Shown here: positions 54,060 through 64,000 of the stretch, piece after piece
How positions within the stretch are numbered: the first letter of the stretch is position 1
Layout of the letters: every line of letters starts with the position of its first letter
Assembly: GCA_018814045.1 (NCBI GenBank)
Contig: JAHJAR010000060.1
Span: 1 to 64,000, forward strand
DNA length: 64,000 nucleotides
Reading direction: 5' to 3'
Source: Planctomycetota bacterium
GTDB lineage: Bacteria; Planctomycetota; Phycisphaerae; UBA1845; Fen-1342
The notes under the pieces: generated by a model
The model's database searches: none
Seen by the model: the letters and a program-made list of their open reading frames with translations, nothing else
Told to the model about the DNA's origin: nothing
Position numbers and translations under genes: made by a program

Positions 54060-55955
54060 ATGCGGGCAGCGACTCAAATAATGTGGCTGATTGGCGTTGG
54101 AGTGTTACTCGTCGGCGGGTGCCCAACTACCGAAGTTCCCGACGAACCGGTGAACTACCGTCCCGTTGCGAGCGCCGGCGCAGATGTGAACGCCTGCCTC
54201 AACGACACGGTAACCCTCACTTCGGCCGGCAGCACTGACGTCGACGGTGACGGCCTGACCTACGTCTGGGTCCAGACGCTGGGCGAACACGTCGACCTGA
54301 CCGGAGCCACGGGCCTGCAACCCACCTTCGAAGCGCTGCTGATCGGCACGTTCGAGTTCACCGTCACGGTCAACGACGGACAGGGCGGCTCCGACAGCGA
54401 CACCGTACGCGTCGCCGTCAGCGACTGCTCGTCCGGCGGCGGCCAGTCGAATCCCCCGCCCGAGGCCGTCAGCGTCGCAATCCTGCCTGCCACGGCCACG
54501 GTCACCATCGGCCAGACGCAGCAGTTCACGGCCAACGTTGAAAACGCGACCAACCTGGCGGTCACCTGGAGCATCGACAAAGGGCCGGCCTGGGGCACTA
54601 TGTCCGCGAGCGGGCTGTACACGGCCCCCGCGACCGCGCCGACACCGGCCCAGGTGACCATCACAGCTACCAGCGTGGCCGATTCCACCCGCAGCGCCAC
54701 CGCGCAGGTCACGATCATCGATGCGGGCAGCCCCACTGTCTCGATTCAAGTGACGCCCGCGACTGCCACGCTTGAACTGGGGCAGACTCAGCAGTTTCAG
54801 GCCAATGTGACCGGCACCGCCGACACGGCGGTGACGTGGAGTGTGGACGAGGGACCAACCAGCGGCAGCGTCGATGTAACTGGTCTGTACACAACTCCGG
54901 CCACTCTCCCGGCTGCGGCCTACGCGACAGTTCGAGCCACCAGCGTGGCCGATCCCACGCGCAGCGCCGCCGCCCAGGTCACGCTGACGGAACCGGCGCA
55001 AGGCGGACCGTCCGCAACTGAGCAGGCCTCCTACACCCAACTCTTTAGCGAGGGCGGCGAAGTTGTAAGCGACGTCAACAGCCTGACACGAAAGGCAGCC
55101 TCGGCGGTCTTCGAGGCCAGCACCATGAATGGCGGGGTTGAAACACTGACCGGCACGCTAACGCAGGTCAGCCAGGAGCCGGAGCAGTGGACCTACTCCC
55201 CCACACCGGCCGACAAGCTGGTCGTATCGATTCCCGGGCAGACGCCGATCGAGTTCCACTTCAGCGCTTTCGATGGCCACAAGCAAGGCGACGCGGGAGA
55301 CTTCGTCGACACCCACGACAACCTGGACTTCATCGTCGTCGTGGACGGTCTGTTCAACCTGCACATCCAGAGTTCATCCGTCCCAACCACGGGAGAGAAA
55401 TACAATTGGGCCCGCAAGTTCTCGCGGACCATCACCGGCAACGCCGTCTACGAAGGACAAATGCACACCGTAGACCTAACGTACGAGGGTACGCAGGAAG
55501 GCGAAGTGGATTACAACTGGGCGGCGTCCACCTGGGGCGACGAGTGCCGCGGAACCATCACGGCCGGTACGACGGCGCTCACGATCTCCGAGTCATACTG
55601 GGGCTACTACACCTACTGGGACGGCAAGCACGTCTTCAACCGCGGCATGACCAACAACAGCTCGGCCACGATCGGCGGCGTGACGCTGAAGTTCCAGGAA
55701 GCCAAGGTCAGGTGGGAGAAGGTCTCGCGCGGACCAAGCTCGGCGGATGACGGCTACCGTGACGTGGAGTACGCCTTCAACAAAGTGGCTGAGCCGGACT
55801 ACTGGTATTGCCAGGGGAACCTGCTCCGCAACGGTCAGGCCATCGGCACGGTCGAGTTCGACGGCCCGGTGGTCTACGACACCAAAGGCCCCGACCTGAT
55901 CCTCCGCCTCAACACGGGCGAGGCGATCCTGCTGCATCCACTGATCTACCCGTAG
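54060..55955 (+). CDS. Lipoprotein with PKD-like and Ig-like repeats
   Basis: ATG at 54060, behind GGGAGGTGCGTG, gives 631 residues. LVGGC ending near residue 21 is a lipobox. A PKD-like domain follows ([36 protein letters not shown]) and two Ig-like repeats of about 85 residues, each with [12 protein letters not shown] or LGQTQQF, WS-D-GP and GLYT. The C-terminal 300 residues are Trp/Tyr-rich and were not recognised. The protein is probably exposed on the outer membrane, with a binding or adhesion role. Confidence 0.78.
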   Translation: MRAATQIMWLIGVGVLLVGGCPTTEVPDEPVNYRPVASAGADVNACLNDTVTLTSAGSTDVDGDGLTYVWVQTLGEHVDLTGATGLQPTFEALLIGTFEFTVTVNDGQGGSDSDTVRVAVSDCSSGGGQSNPPPEAVSVAILPATATVTIGQTQQFTANVENATNLAVTWSIDKGPAWGTMSASGLYTAPATAPTPAQVTITATSVADSTRSATAQVTIIDAGSPTVSIQVTPATATLELGQTQQFQANVTGTADTAVTWSVDEGPTSGSVDVTGLYTTPATLPAAAYATVRATSVADPTRSAAAQVTLTEPAQGGPSATEQASYTQLFSEGGEVVSDVNSLTRKAASAVFEASTMNGGVETLTGTLTQVSQEPEQWTYSPTPADKLVVSIPGQTPIEFHFSAFDGHKQGDAGDFVDTHDNLDFIVVVDGLFNLHIQSSSVPTTGEKYNWARKFSRTITGNAVYEGQMHTVDLTYEGTQEGEVDYNWAASTWGDECRGTITAGTTALTISESYWGYYTYWDGKHVFNRGMTNNSSATIGGVTLKFQEAKVRWEKVSRGPSSADDGYRDVEYAFNKVAEPDYWYCQGNLLRNGQAIGTVEFDGPVVYDTKGPDLILRLNTGEAILLHPLIYP

Positions 55956-56103
55956 ACACCGGGACACGCCGGGTCGTCGCCAATATCCCTGTGATGTCTG
56001 GGCGACCCGGCAGCGCTCCCTGAACAACAGCACGTGGATTATTGACGTAACCTGCACCCGCTTGGGCGCCCATACAGCGGCGAGAGTCCTCAGGAGATTG
56101 GCC

Positions 56104-59100
56104 ATGAGAGGATCACGACGAAAGAGCAGCTCACCGTGGACCGGCAGCTTGTGCACACTCATAGGATTCCTGTGTTTCGCCTGTGTCCTCGCAGAAGCAC
56201 AAGCAGTCCAGAAGCCCACACGACAGCAGAGTGGCGCCCAGGCGCAGCGCGTCCGTGGTGAAGGGCTGGGTCCGCTGTTTGACCCGACCGCCCGTCGGAT
56301 GCACCTTCAACAGGTCGATAGTCCGCGTGCGAAGACCATCGCCCGGAATGTGCAGCAGGTGATCAACACGCTGCGTGCGACCCAGCCCGAACCGACGGAG
56401 TACCCGGTTTCGGTGGCCCAGCGGTCCGCGGCTCTGGCGGCCCTCCAGGCCCGCGCGGCTGGAGCGGTGACGCTGAGTGTGCGTGAGGACGTGGGCACGC
56501 CGCGCGAAATTCGTGGCCCGGTTCTGGAACAACGCGTGGCCTTGTCCGAGGCTGGCTACGATCGCGGCGTCGCCACCGCCCACCGGTTCTTGCGCCGCAA
56601 TCAGGAGCTTCTACATCTTGAGGATGCTGACGCCGAACTGGTGTTGATTCGCAGCCAGACGGACGAACGCGGCAACCGGCACTTGCGTTTCTCACAAACG
56701 TACGCCGGCCTGGATGTCTGGCCCGGCGACGTGAACGTACACCTCGACGCGGATGGCAATGTCTACCTGATGAACGGCGCGTACGTTGCCTCGCCGGCGC
56801 AGCTCGACCTCCTGCCGACGATTGGCCCGGAGGACGCGGCCGCACTGGCGCGCTGGTCCACGTCGGTAGGCTCGGACGCCGAGACCAGCGAGCCGGTGCT
56901 GATGATCTATGCCCCTGGTGACGCCCCCACGCGTCTGGCGTGGAAGGTGGAAGTCTGGCATGGCCAGGACCAGGGCTGGCAGGTATTCGTGGACGCCTGG
57001 GATGGCAGCGCGCTCGACACGCTCAGCCTGGTCTACACGGAGAATGTCACCGGTAGCGGCATTGACGTCTCCGACCAGCAGCGCGCCTTGAACGTCTGGC
57101 ACAATGCCGGCGAGTACTATCTTGTGGATACCAGCAAGCCGATGTTCGACCCGACTTCGACGCCCCCCCGCATGGACCAGACGCGCGGCGGCATCTTTGT
57201 CTTTGACGGCGCCAACCGCGACCACAAGGACCCCAACTGGACAGCCGACGTCGTCTTCTCATCGAACGCCAACCAGTGGCCCTTACGCGACGCGGTCAGC
57301 ACCGCCCACGGAATGTCGCGCATATACGACTTCTATCGCGAGGTGCACCAACGCAACTCCTACGACAACGCTGGAGCCAATATCCTCGGCGTCGTGCGCT
57401 ATGGCCAGAACTACGACAACGCGTTCTGGAACGGCCGCTTCCTGGCCTATGGCGATGCGAAGCCATACGTAAGCGGCTTCGATCTCATCGGGCACGAGTT
57501 CACCCATGCGGTGGAAGGCTCCGAGTCGAAGATGAAGTACGAAAACCAGTCGGGCGCGCTGATGGAGGCCTGGTCGGATATCTTCGGCAACATGTTCGAG
57601 GAGTGGGTGGTCGGCCAAACGGACTGGATCCAGGGAGCCGATTTCGACGCCGCCGGCCGCAACCTGCTCAACCCTGGCAACGTTGAGATCATACCGGGCA
57701 GTGGCCGCAGGTACCCCGCCCGCATGGCCGAGTTCCTGGGCCCCGACGACCCGCTGCTCCTCCAGGCTGTGGATCGGGATCACGGCGGTGTCCACATCAA
57801 CTGCACGATCGTGGCCCACGCGTTCTACCTGCTCGCGGAGGGCATGAACGGCGCCATCGGCACCGCCGATGCTCAGAAGATCTTCTATCACGCCATGGTC
57901 AACCACATGGTTACCAACGAGCAGTTCATCGACGCCCGCCTGCACTGCGTCCAGTCGGCACACGAGCTGTTTGGCGACGGATCGACGCAACACACGGCCA
58001 CGCAACAGGCCTTCGATGCCGTCGAGATCTTCGCTCCCGGCAGCGGGGGCGGCGGCGGTGGTGCCGGTGGTGCCGGCGGCGGCAACGTCCTGCCCGACCC
58101 GCCCCAATTCCCGCCCGTACAGGCCCCGGACTCCACGCTCTTCCTCAAGCCGGACCCCTACGGCTACGGCCTGTGGTGTCTGGCACGCCGCGAGAACACC
58201 CTCGGTGATGGAGACGAAGGCGAGTGTCTGATCGAACCCGGCACGAACTACCTGATTCCGGTCACGCCCTCGCGGCTCGCGGTCTCCGGAAACGGCGACG
58301 TGGTGGCATACGTGACCGGCGACAAACGCCTGTGCATCTTGGCGACCAATCCAACCACCCCCGAAGAGGTTTCCTACTACGGCGACCCCGGCAGCGTGTC
58401 CGCCGTGGCAATGTCCCCAGACCAAAAACGCCTGGCGTTCGTGCTCTGCGACGAGAGCGGAAACGCCACGAATACGATCACCGTGGTAGACCTGGCGGCG
58501 GGTGGCCAACCGCAGACCTATGTCCTGGCCGCAACGGCTCCGGATTCCGAGGAGCCAATTCCGATTGACTACGCCGACGTGATGGACTTCGCCGCGGACG
58601 GCCGCGTCCTGATCTACGACGCGTTCACCGAGTTCACCGCCAACGACGGTTCGCAAGCCAACGCCTGGGCAATCTACGCGCTCGATCTGGAGAGCGGGTC
58701 AACATCGACGCTCTACGCTCCCGAGCCGGGCTCGGGCAACAACGTCGGCAATCCCTCGCTAAGCCAGACCTGCGACTACTACATGACCTTCGAGGCCTTC
58801 ACGATCACGCAGCAATACCCACTGACCGTGCAGACCCACATTCTCGCGGCCGACCTGCTGACCAACAGCATCGTGGAAGTTGACACCTACGAACTCTCGG
58901 GCGGGTTGCTCGGCTTCCCGTGCTACAGCGGCGACGACCAGGCGATCCTCTATACCGTGCCCGCTGCCACCACGTACGGCTGCGCCATCGAGGGCACACT
59001 GGTCGCCGATCGGATCACACCCCAGAGCGAACGCGGGGCCTGGCTGTCGAATGCTGCTTACGGTGTGATCTATCGCCGCGGCGCCTGGGCTGGCCCGCCG

Positions 59101-60003
59101 CCGGACGGCGATGGGGACTGGGTCCCCGATGATCAGGACAACTGCCCGACGACGTCGAACCCCGATCAACGTGACTCGGATGGAGATGGCCTCGGCGACG
59201 TTTGCGAGAACTGCCCGCAGGATCCCAATAAGACCGAACCCGGCGCCTGCGGTTGCGGACGGCCCGACATCGACAGTGACCACGACGGCGTCCTGGATTG
59301 CAGCGACGGCTGCCCCAACGATCCGAACAAGACCGAGCCCGGCGCCTGCGGCTGTGGGGAGCCGGAGACTGGCGACAGCGACGGCGATGGCGTACCCGAT
59401 TGCGCCGACGGTTGCCCCAACGACCCGCAGAAGACCGATCCCGGAGCCTGCGGGTGCGGGCAACCCGATACCGACAGCGACGGCGACGGCACGCCCGATT
59501 GCCTCGACGGCTGCCCGGATGACCCGTACAAGACCGGCCCCGGCGATTGTGGCTGCGGCCAAACGGACTCCGACCGCGACGGCGACGGCACGCCCGATTG
59601 CCTCGACGGCTGCCCGGATGACCCGTACAAGACCGGCCCCGGCGATTGTGGCTGCGGCCAAACGGACTCCGACCGCGACGGCGACGGCGTACCCGATTGC
59701 CTGGACGGCTGCCCCGATGACCCGTACAAGACCGATCCCGGCGGCTGCGGCTGCGGCCAACCGGAGACATCCGACTGTGGTGCCAGCACCGGTGGAGGCG
59801 GCAATGCGGGTGGCGGCGGCAACGAAGGTGGTGGTAACGCTGGCGGCGGTGAATCCGGCCAGACGACTCCGTTGATCATGCCGGCCGGGCCGTGCGGAAT
59901 CACCAGCACGATGATGTTGACGCTAACGCTGATCGGCTTGTCTTGGAGCAGTCGCACGCGTCGCTGCGGCCGCGCCCTCAGCGCCGCGGCGCGACGCCGC
60001 TGA
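56104..60003 (+). CDS. Secreted M4 (thermolysin-type) metalloprotease with C-terminal repeats
   Basis: ATG at 56104 after AGGAGATT gives 1299 residues. A signal peptide is followed by an FTP propeptide region and then the M4 catalytic domain: HEFTH at 464-468 binds zinc, and GALMEAWSD supplies the third ligand Glu488. DHGGVHINC near 560 holds the conserved catalytic His loop. A propeller-like region follows, then acidic repeats (DSDGDGxPDCxDGCPxDPxKT) from about residue 1000, likely calcium-binding. The end has a Gly/Asn linker, [19 protein letters not shown] and an Arg-rich tail, resembling C-terminal sorting signals. The protease is probably exported and surface-bound; host of the sorting system is unknown. 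Confidence 0.9.
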   Translation: MRGSRRKSSSPWTGSLCTLIGFLCFACVLAEAQAVQKPTRQQSGAQAQRVRGEGLGPLFDPTARRMHLQQVDSPRAKTIARNVQQVINTLRATQPEPTEYPVSVAQRSAALAALQARAAGAVTLSVREDVGTPREIRGPVLEQRVALSEAGYDRGVATAHRFLRRNQELLHLEDADAELVLIRSQTDERGNRHLRFSQTYAGLDVWPGDVNVHLDADGNVYLMNGAYVASPAQLDLLPTIGPEDAAALARWSTSVGSDAETSEPVLMIYAPGDAPTRLAWKVEVWHGQDQGWQVFVDAWDGSALDTLSLVYTENVTGSGIDVSDQQRALNVWHNAGEYYLVDTSKPMFDPTSTPPRMDQTRGGIFVFDGANRDHKDPNWTADVVFSSNANQWPLRDAVSTAHGMSRIYDFYREVHQRNSYDNAGANILGVVRYGQNYDNAFWNGRFLAYGDAKPYVSGFDLIGHEFTHAVEGSESKMKYENQSGALMEAWSDIFGNMFEEWVVGQTDWIQGADFDAAGRNLLNPGNVEIIPGSGRRYPARMAEFLGPDDPLLLQAVDRDHGGVHINCTIVAHAFYLLAEGMNGAIGTADAQKIFYHAMVNHMVTNEQFIDARLHCVQSAHELFGDGSTQHTATQQAFDAVEIFAPGSGGGGGGAGGAGGGNVLPDPPQFPPVQAPDSTLFLKPDPYGYGLWCLARRENTLGDGDEGECLIEPGTNYLIPVTPSRLAVSGNGDVVAYVTGDKRLCILATNPTTPEEVSYYGDPGSVSAVAMSPDQKRLAFVLCDESGNATNTITVVDLAAGGQPQTYVLAATAPDSEEPIPIDYADVMDFAADGRVLIYDAFTEFTANDGSQANAWAIYALDLESGSTSTLYAPEPGSGNNVGNPSLSQTCDYYMTFEAFTITQQYPLTVQTHILAADLLTNSIVEVDTYELSGGLLGFPCYSGDDQAILYTVPAATTYGCAIEGTLVADRITPQSERGAWLSNAAYGVIYRRGAWAGPPPDGDGDWVPDDQDNCPTTSNPDQRDSDGDGLGDVCENCPQDPNKTEPGACGCGRPDIDSDHDGVLDCSDGCPNDPNKTEPGACGCGEPETGDSDGDGVPDCADGCPNDPQKTDPGACGCGQPDTDSDGDGTPDCLDGCPDDPYKTGPGDCGCGQTDSDRDGDGTPDCLDGCPDDPYKTGPGDCGCGQTDSDRDGDGVPDCLDGCPDDPYKTDPGGCGCGQPETSDCGASTGGGGNAGGGGNEGGGNAGGGESGQTTPLIMPAGPCGITSTMMLTLTLIGLSWSSRTRRCGRALSAAARRR
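59290..59787 (+). repeat. 99-bp (33-residue) tandem repeat within the protease gene
   Basis: Five units of DGCPxDPxKTxPGxCGCGxxDxDxDGDGxPDC follow each other. Units beginning near 59491 and 59590 are almost identical in DNA over the full 99-bp period, while outer units differ at many synonymous sites. This shows a recent duplication. Confidence 0.8.
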
Positions 60004-60171
60004 CCAACACGACCGCTCTACCGCCTACCGCGCGGAGCACTTGCCGGATAACGCGGCCTCGGGCAACCGCCCGCCGGGCCGTGGCGCGGCCGAGTGAGGC
60101 GCAGCAGAAAGCACAGCAGTCAGCGACCGGCGACGATGAACAGCGAAAGACCACCGAACCACCGGACCACG

Positions 60172-60193
60172 AAAAAACCCTGAAAAAACAGGG
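60172..60193 (-). terminator. Rho-independent terminator after the tRNA
   Basis: On the minus strand CCCTG-TTTTTT-CAGGG is followed by TTTTTT. It lies about 50 bp downstream of the tRNA 3' end, the expected position for terminating its transcript. Confidence 0.75.
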
Positions 60194-60242
60194 AAAAGTC
60201 GGACGCGAGCCCGCGTGTGCAACCGCCGACAAAACGGTCGGA

Positions 60243-60316
60243 TGGGCCCAGCAGGACTCGAACCTGCGACCAGCGGATTATGAGTCCGCAGCTCTAACCA
60301 ACTGAGCTATGGGCCC
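60243..60316 (-). tRNA. tRNA with CAT anticodon (Ile2 or Met)
   Basis: The 74-nt gene folds into a full cloverleaf: acceptor GGGCCCA/TGGGCCC, D arm GCTC...GAGC, anticodon stem GCGGA/TCCGC with loop CTCATAA, and T arm GCAGG-TTCGAGT-CCTGC. CCA is not encoded. CAT can read Met, or AUA-Ile when the C is lysidine-modified; the sequence resembles both classes and I cannot separate them without a model search. Confidence 0.93.
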
Positions 60317-60583
60317 CGTTCCCGGCGCCGCGACCCGATGTGTCAGGGTCGGTCACGCTCCTCTGCAACCAGTTTATGTTGCCTCGCTCTACGCGTAAAC
60401 ACGAATTGAATCGTCAATTCACAGCCGCCGGGTTCCAGCGACGATCCGCGCTCGTAACTGACGGCACGACCAACTCCGCGCGCCAGACTGAAGCGTAGTG
60501 CCGCGACGTCACAACCAGTTGCGCAGGCGGCGGTCAAGACCGCCCACGCCATCGCGAGAGTGTGAGGATGGCTGAGACGGTCG

Positions 60584-62002
60584 TCAGCGGCCCAGTTCGG
60601 ACGCCGGCAGCTTTCCCGCGTTGAGCCGGGGGAGGACTCGGATCAGTCGCGCGGCGCGATATTCCTCGTCGTCGGCCGTCACGACGCGCAGGCCCAACGT
60701 ATATTCCTTGGGCTCGGCGAGCGTCTTCTGCCCGTTCACACCATTGCAGATCGGCACGCCGTCGAGCGTCCACAAGAAATTAGCGGTGCGTTGCCAACTG
60801 GGCGGACATTCGGCCCAGAATCCAAGGTGCAGGGGTTCGATGCCAATCGCCGAGGAAACGTGGATGCTCAGCGGTGACCGCTCGGGCCCGGCTTGGGCGG
60901 TGTCCGCGGAACGCTCGGGGGTCGGTGTGCTGCCAGTGGAGGCGTACGGGCGACGCTCCTGCCTCACCACGCCTCGATCACCCCGCGTGCTCGGCTCCCA
61001 GGCCTGCGGCTGGCCACTCGGCCGGGGTGCGGTTGGGGACGCCGTACCGGCAACCTCAACACCACGCGCTGGTTCGGTTGGTGGAACCTGGAATCGGGAC
61101 GACTGTCCCGCCAGGAATGCCAGCCCCTCCGGATTGCCATCGATGGCCTGTCGCTGGACGAGCGCGGTTGGCGAGTGTTTGGGTTGTATGCCCGCAACAC
61201 GCCCGAAGAAGTCGGCCGCCATGTCGGGCGTACGCTCATGCCCGCGGTCCTTGATCATGATCCAGAAGTTGTTCTTGTAGCTGTGCTGCGTGTACCACTT
61301 GATGGCCTCGCGCGACTCCCGCTGGCAGCCAGCGAAGTCGTTTTCAGTCGACAAGACCAGCACGGGGTGGTATTGCGACTCTGCGGTCGCCGCCGGGTCG
61401 AGCACCTCTGCTGAGAAGTTGGACTGCCGGACTGCCAGGCACGTAAACCGGCCCGGGTGTCGGTTGAACATGTAGTGTGCCATGTACCCACCCGAGGACC
61501 AGCTTGTCGCCAGGACATTGCCGCGGTCGATCGGGAGTGTGGCGGCGACGTGGTCCATAATCGCCAACGTTGCCAACTCGTCCGACTTGAATGCCGGCGT
61601 GATGCTGTGCAGCGGGAATTGGCGAAGGACGTCGGGTGCCAGCAGTTGTGGGGCGAGGACGACGAAGTTGTAGCGGTCGGCCTCCTGCTCCCACTCACAC
61701 GCTTGCGGGCGCGCGTTGTCGAACGGCTTCATCCCGTGGAACGTAACCACGAGCGGCCAGGTGCGGCTGGCTCGGGCGCTCGCACTAGCCTTCATGTAGT
61801 CCGCTGGCAGGTACAACCAATACCCGCGCTTCGAGGTCGGCTCCACGACATGGGAGAGCTGGCCGCCGCCGCGCGGCTGGGGTACGGCGCAACCGGTTCC
61901 GACGAGCGTGGCCGCCAGGCCCAACAGCAGGCTTAGCCGGCGCCGACCAGCCGCACGCCACGCAGCAGGCGACGTTGCAAAAGCGCAGCTTCCGTGCTTC
62001 AA
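60584..62002 (-). CDS. Esterase/depolymerase-like lipoprotein
   Basis: TTG at 62002, behind CCGAGGTG, gives 472 residues; the longer frame to 62224 was rejected. LLLGLAATLVGTGC is a lipobox. The alpha/beta-hydrolase core starts RGYWLYLPADYM and WPLVVTFHGM; the nucleophile serine lies in ATSWSSGGYMAHYMF, and GHERTPDM holds the likely catalytic His. This resembles PHB-depolymerase/feruloyl-esterase type enzymes. After about residue 290 comes a Pro/Ser-rich linker and a short Ig-like domain (SIHVSSAIGIEPLHLGFWAE...FLWTLDGVPICN). Substrate unknown. Confidence 0.7.
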   Translation of the reverse strand: MKHGSCAFATSPAAWRAAGRRRLSLLLGLAATLVGTGCAVPQPRGGGQLSHVVEPTSKRGYWLYLPADYMKASASARASRTWPLVVTFHGMKPFDNARPQACEWEQEADRYNFVVLAPQLLAPDVLRQFPLHSITPAFKSDELATLAIMDHVAATLPIDRGNVLATSWSSGGYMAHYMFNRHPGRFTCLAVRQSNFSAEVLDPAATAESQYHPVLVLSTENDFAGCQRESREAIKWYTQHSYKNNFWIMIKDRGHERTPDMAADFFGRVAGIQPKHSPTALVQRQAIDGNPEGLAFLAGQSSRFQVPPTEPARGVEVAGTASPTAPRPSGQPQAWEPSTRGDRGVVRQERRPYASTGSTPTPERSADTAQAGPERSPLSIHVSSAIGIEPLHLGFWAECPPSWQRTANFLWTLDGVPICNGVNGQKTLAEPKEYTLGLRVVTADDEEYRAARLIRVLPRLNAGKLPASELGR

Positions 62003-62266
62003 GTCGTGTTCACCTCGGGCCCTCCGCGCCACCGGGAGTTCCACCAGGGCACCAGCCTTACCTATCGGATACGGACAACGATGCAATTGTGGCAGTCTCC
62101 AGTAACGACCCACGCCTGTTCGTCCGCGGACGCCGGCGCAGGAGATCCGTTGCATTCCAGTACCCTGTCGCCGGAATCTATATTCCGCTCGGCGGCGAAG
62201 TGGCCGATCTGTCGGGTTAGCCATGAAGCGGCGCGCGGCGCACAGAAGCCCCGCTTCGCAGCGAAG

Positions 62267-62470
62267 TTAGGGATCGCCGACTTCGGCCGGCCAGTCGGCG
62301 AAGGCGGCCAGGAAACTGGCACTCCAGAATTCGGCCAGGAGCGGGTCAACCGCGCCAGAGAATCCGTTAATCACCGTGCGGGCGGTCAGATCGACGCACG
62401 TGGTTTCGAGCAGCGGCAACGTCAGCGCCACGATTGCCGCCGCTCTTAACCAGCGCGCTCGAATCCGCAT
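62267..62470 (-). CDS. Small exported or lipid-anchored protein (67 aa)
   Basis: From ATG at 62470: a basic start MRIRARWLR, a hydrophobic core AAAIVALTLPLLETTC, then VDLTARTVINGFSGAVDPLLAEF and a short tail. Arrangement and Cys position suggest a signal sequence with a possible lipobox. I recall similar small proteins in Phycisphaerae genomes but no function. ATG at 62491 is an alternative start. Confidence 0.5.
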   Translation of the reverse strand: MRIRARWLRAAAIVALTLPLLETTCVDLTARTVINGFSGAVDPLLAEFWSASFLAAFADWPAEVGDP

Positions 62471-62618
62471 CGTCGTAGGCTTGCCAACCATGGTCGGCCC
62501 AGTCGTCCCTGTGGCCGGGATCCCTGCTCACACAATAGTCGCATTCTAGCGAACTGGCAACCGACCACAAAGTGACCGGTGCAGGTGCGGAGCCGGTTGG
62601 CGCGTGTACAATGCTGCG

Positions 62619-63593
62619 ATGCACCATGCAGTCCCGCTGCTGGAGTCGGCCTTTCATGCTCTGGCCCACGGGCAGCCAGTCGCTCTGTGTGCGGTCGTGG
62701 CCACGTCCGGGAGTGCTCCGCAGAAGCCCGGCGCGCTGATGATTGTCCATGCCGATGGCCGCACCGCGGGCACGATCGGCGGCGGCCACAGCGAAGAAGC
62801 CGCGCGCCGCCAGGCCCAGAGCCTGATCGAAGGCGGCCGGTCGCGGGTGCAGACCTTCAGTTTACACGGTGACGGAGAAGAGCCAGTCTGTGGCGGCACG
62901 CTCGACATCGCCATGCTGCCGTTATCACTGGAACACGACGAGCCGCGCTTGCGGCGCGCTGTGGAATCGCTGCGCCAGCGGCGTGAGGTGCACCTGCCCC
63001 TGCGCGTGCAGGGTGAGGCGGGACTGGTCGAGTACCACCTGCGGATTGAGGCCGTGCCCACCTTGCTGATCGCCGGCGCCGGACACGTGGGAGCGGAGGT
63101 GGCCCGACAGGCCGTACGGCTGGACATGCACGTCCGCGTGTTTGATGACCGGGCAGACCTGCTCTCGCCCGAACGTCTCGCCGAGCCGATTGTCGGCGTC
63201 CCCGGGCCAGTTGCCGAGGCTCTGGCGACCGAGACCATAGACCCGAACACATATATCGTCATCGTGACCCGCGCTCACAAGGACGATCAGGCGGCGCTGA
63301 ACGCCGTGATCGCCTCACCGGCGCGGTACATCGGAATGATCGGCAGTCGGCGCAAGATCAAGCACGTGTTCGACAATCTGGTCGCCTGGGGTGTGCAAGA
63401 GCACTTGTTGGCGCGCGTGCACACTCCGATCGGTCTGCCGATTCATGCCGTGACAGTCCCCGAGATCGGCATCAGCATCGCGGCCGAGCTGATCAAGTGT
63501 CGGCGTGAGGGCGGCACGAAAGGGCCGGCGGTCACTGGCCCGTTTCCGGTCAGCACCACCGCGCCCGGCGTGCTCGGCGAACCGGTCGGTTAG
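62619..63593 (+). CDS. xdhC: XdhC/CoxI-family protein
   Basis: ATG at 62619 gives 324 residues; GTG at 62604 is an alternative. The N-terminal XdhC domain contains AVVATSGSAPQKPGALMIV and GTIGGGHSEE. The C-terminal Rossmann domain has LLIAGAGHVGAEVARQA and RYIGMIGSRRK, with HTPIGLPIHAVTVPEIGISIAAEL at the end. XdhC proteins sulfurate or insert molybdenum cofactor into xanthine dehydrogenase-type enzymes. No such hydroxylase is in the window, so its client is elsewhere. A TACAAT box ends just 7 bp before the ATG. Confidence 0.88.
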   Translation: MHHAVPLLESAFHALAHGQPVALCAVVATSGSAPQKPGALMIVHADGRTAGTIGGGHSEEAARRQAQSLIEGGRSRVQTFSLHGDGEEPVCGGTLDIAMLPLSLEHDEPRLRRAVESLRQRREVHLPLRVQGEAGLVEYHLRIEAVPTLLIAGAGHVGAEVARQAVRLDMHVRVFDDRADLLSPERLAEPIVGVPGPVAEALATETIDPNTYIVIVTRAHKDDQAALNAVIASPARYIGMIGSRRKIKHVFDNLVAWGVQEHLLARVHTPIGLPIHAVTVPEIGISIAAELIKCRREGGTKGPAVTGPFPVSTTAPGVLGEPVG

Positions 63594-63615
63594 TGCGGCT
63601 GCCGAGATGCGCACA

Positions 63616-63773
63616 AGAAGCTATCCCAAAACTCCTTCCGAGTTCTCATGGGGCTTGCGCCGCACCCACGGGGGATGAAAATCCGAATTTACGGAGCAGC
63701 CGCGACTGTTAGGGAGCGGTTGCCGAAGGGCCGCTTGCTCACGCGCGCGGCTCGGTTCTGGGACAGCTTCTGG
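63616..63773. mobile_element. MITE-like element with AGAAGCTATCCCAAAAC ends
   Basis: Inverted ends AGAAGCTATCCCAAAAC (left) and, on the other strand, AGAAGCTGTCCCAGAAC (right) enclose about 158 bp. Inside are the AGTTCTCATGGGGCTTGCG module shared with the element at 42239 and the GCCGCGACTGTTAGGGAG core. There is no coding capacity. Confidence 0.65.
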
Positions 63774-63810
63774 CAAATGGGTGCTCAGGACGAGCGCGCT
63801 GCGGCGTAGG

Positions 63811-63838
63811 ACCCGCTCGCTTGCGCTTGGGGCTCGGG
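63811..63838 (-). repeat. REP-like repeat copy near the right edge
   Basis: CCCGCTCGCTTGCGCTTGGG on the plus strand is a diverged copy of the repeat that brackets the transposase at 6.1-6.7 kb. No gene was found between 63774 and 64000. Confidence 0.55.
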
Positions 63839-64000
63839 TTTTGCGCAGGCCGCGCGAAGCCCGGGACTTGGACAATGTCCGCCGGCGCGCGGTACGCTAC
63901 TCGCTTGGTGAGGAGTAGCAGCGCCGGCCGCCGGCTGGCCGCGGCAAACGCGATGCACTTGTGCGCTGGCCGGCATCATTCCAATCTGCGAGGTGACACG

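Noticed and set aside
60343-60552. 69-codon minus-strand frame beside the tRNA
   Set aside because: No ribosome site and no domain; it starts in sequence without coding bias.

Overview
The window is high-GC bacterial DNA from a member of the Planctomycetota, most likely a Phycisphaerae-like lineage. No marker gene was placed on a tree, so this is inference. It rests on an ECF sigma factor followed directly by a kinase-TPR fusion, a CGYDLRG...CPECG zinc ribbon on a membrane protein, several very long prepilin-like proteins, secreted proteins with DGCPxDPxK repeats, and two dispersed repeat types (GAGCCCGAAGCGCAAGCG and GAGCCGCGACCGTGAGGGAG) that I associate with planctomycete genomes.

Layout. 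1-3.5 kb is a mosaic of broken genes: a dnaB 5' fragment, half a tRNA-Thr, an AAA ATPase with a late amber stop, a two-gene hypothetical cassette whose second member is internally deleted, and a recombinase remnant. 3.6-5.9 kb is a TrmB-like regulator overlapping a secreted metallopeptidase. 6.1-7.0 kb is a frameshifted REP-associated transposase between inverted repeats. 7.2-10.4 kb holds an NYN nuclease-like protein, FtcD and TsaB. 10.9-24.2 kb is a leftward type II secretion/type IV pilus-like operon: GspE, GspF, five pseudopilin-like proteins and a 1256-residue GspK-like protein. 24.5-30.6 kb is leftward metabolism: carbamate kinase, S-adenosylhomocysteine hydrolase, an OFA-family transporter and acetyl-CoA synthetase. 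31.8-36.1 kb has a glycosyltransferase diverging from two PQQ-type beta-propeller proteins. 36.3-42.2 kb has YceH, a prolyl oligopeptidase, a MazG-like protein, a zinc-ribbon membrane protein and MtfA. 42.2-45.0 kb has a decayed arsS, a Na/Ca exchanger, a 44-residue protein and a fasciclin protein. 46-53.9 kb carries TPR proteins, a transposase fragment, a DnaJ-like chaperone, and the ECF sigma factor with its kinase. 54-60 kb encodes an Ig-like/PKD lipoprotein and a 1299-residue M4 metalloprotease. 60.2-63.6 kb has a CAU-anticodon tRNA, an esterase lipoprotein, a small secreted protein and an XdhC-like protein.

How parts work together. The GspE/GspF/pseudopilin operon is an assembly platform without secretin or inner-membrane GspC/L/M in view, so partners must lie elsewhere. 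The secreted M4 protease, lipoprotein and metallopeptidase are possible clients, but that is unproven. The ECF factor and its kinase are probably one signalling unit.

The most distinctive feature is small non-autonomous mobile DNA. Hairpin elements flanked by CTAG sit exactly on stop codons, in two cases inside the pseudopilin operon. A separate 100-bp element has perfect 11-bp ends and a 9-bp target duplication.
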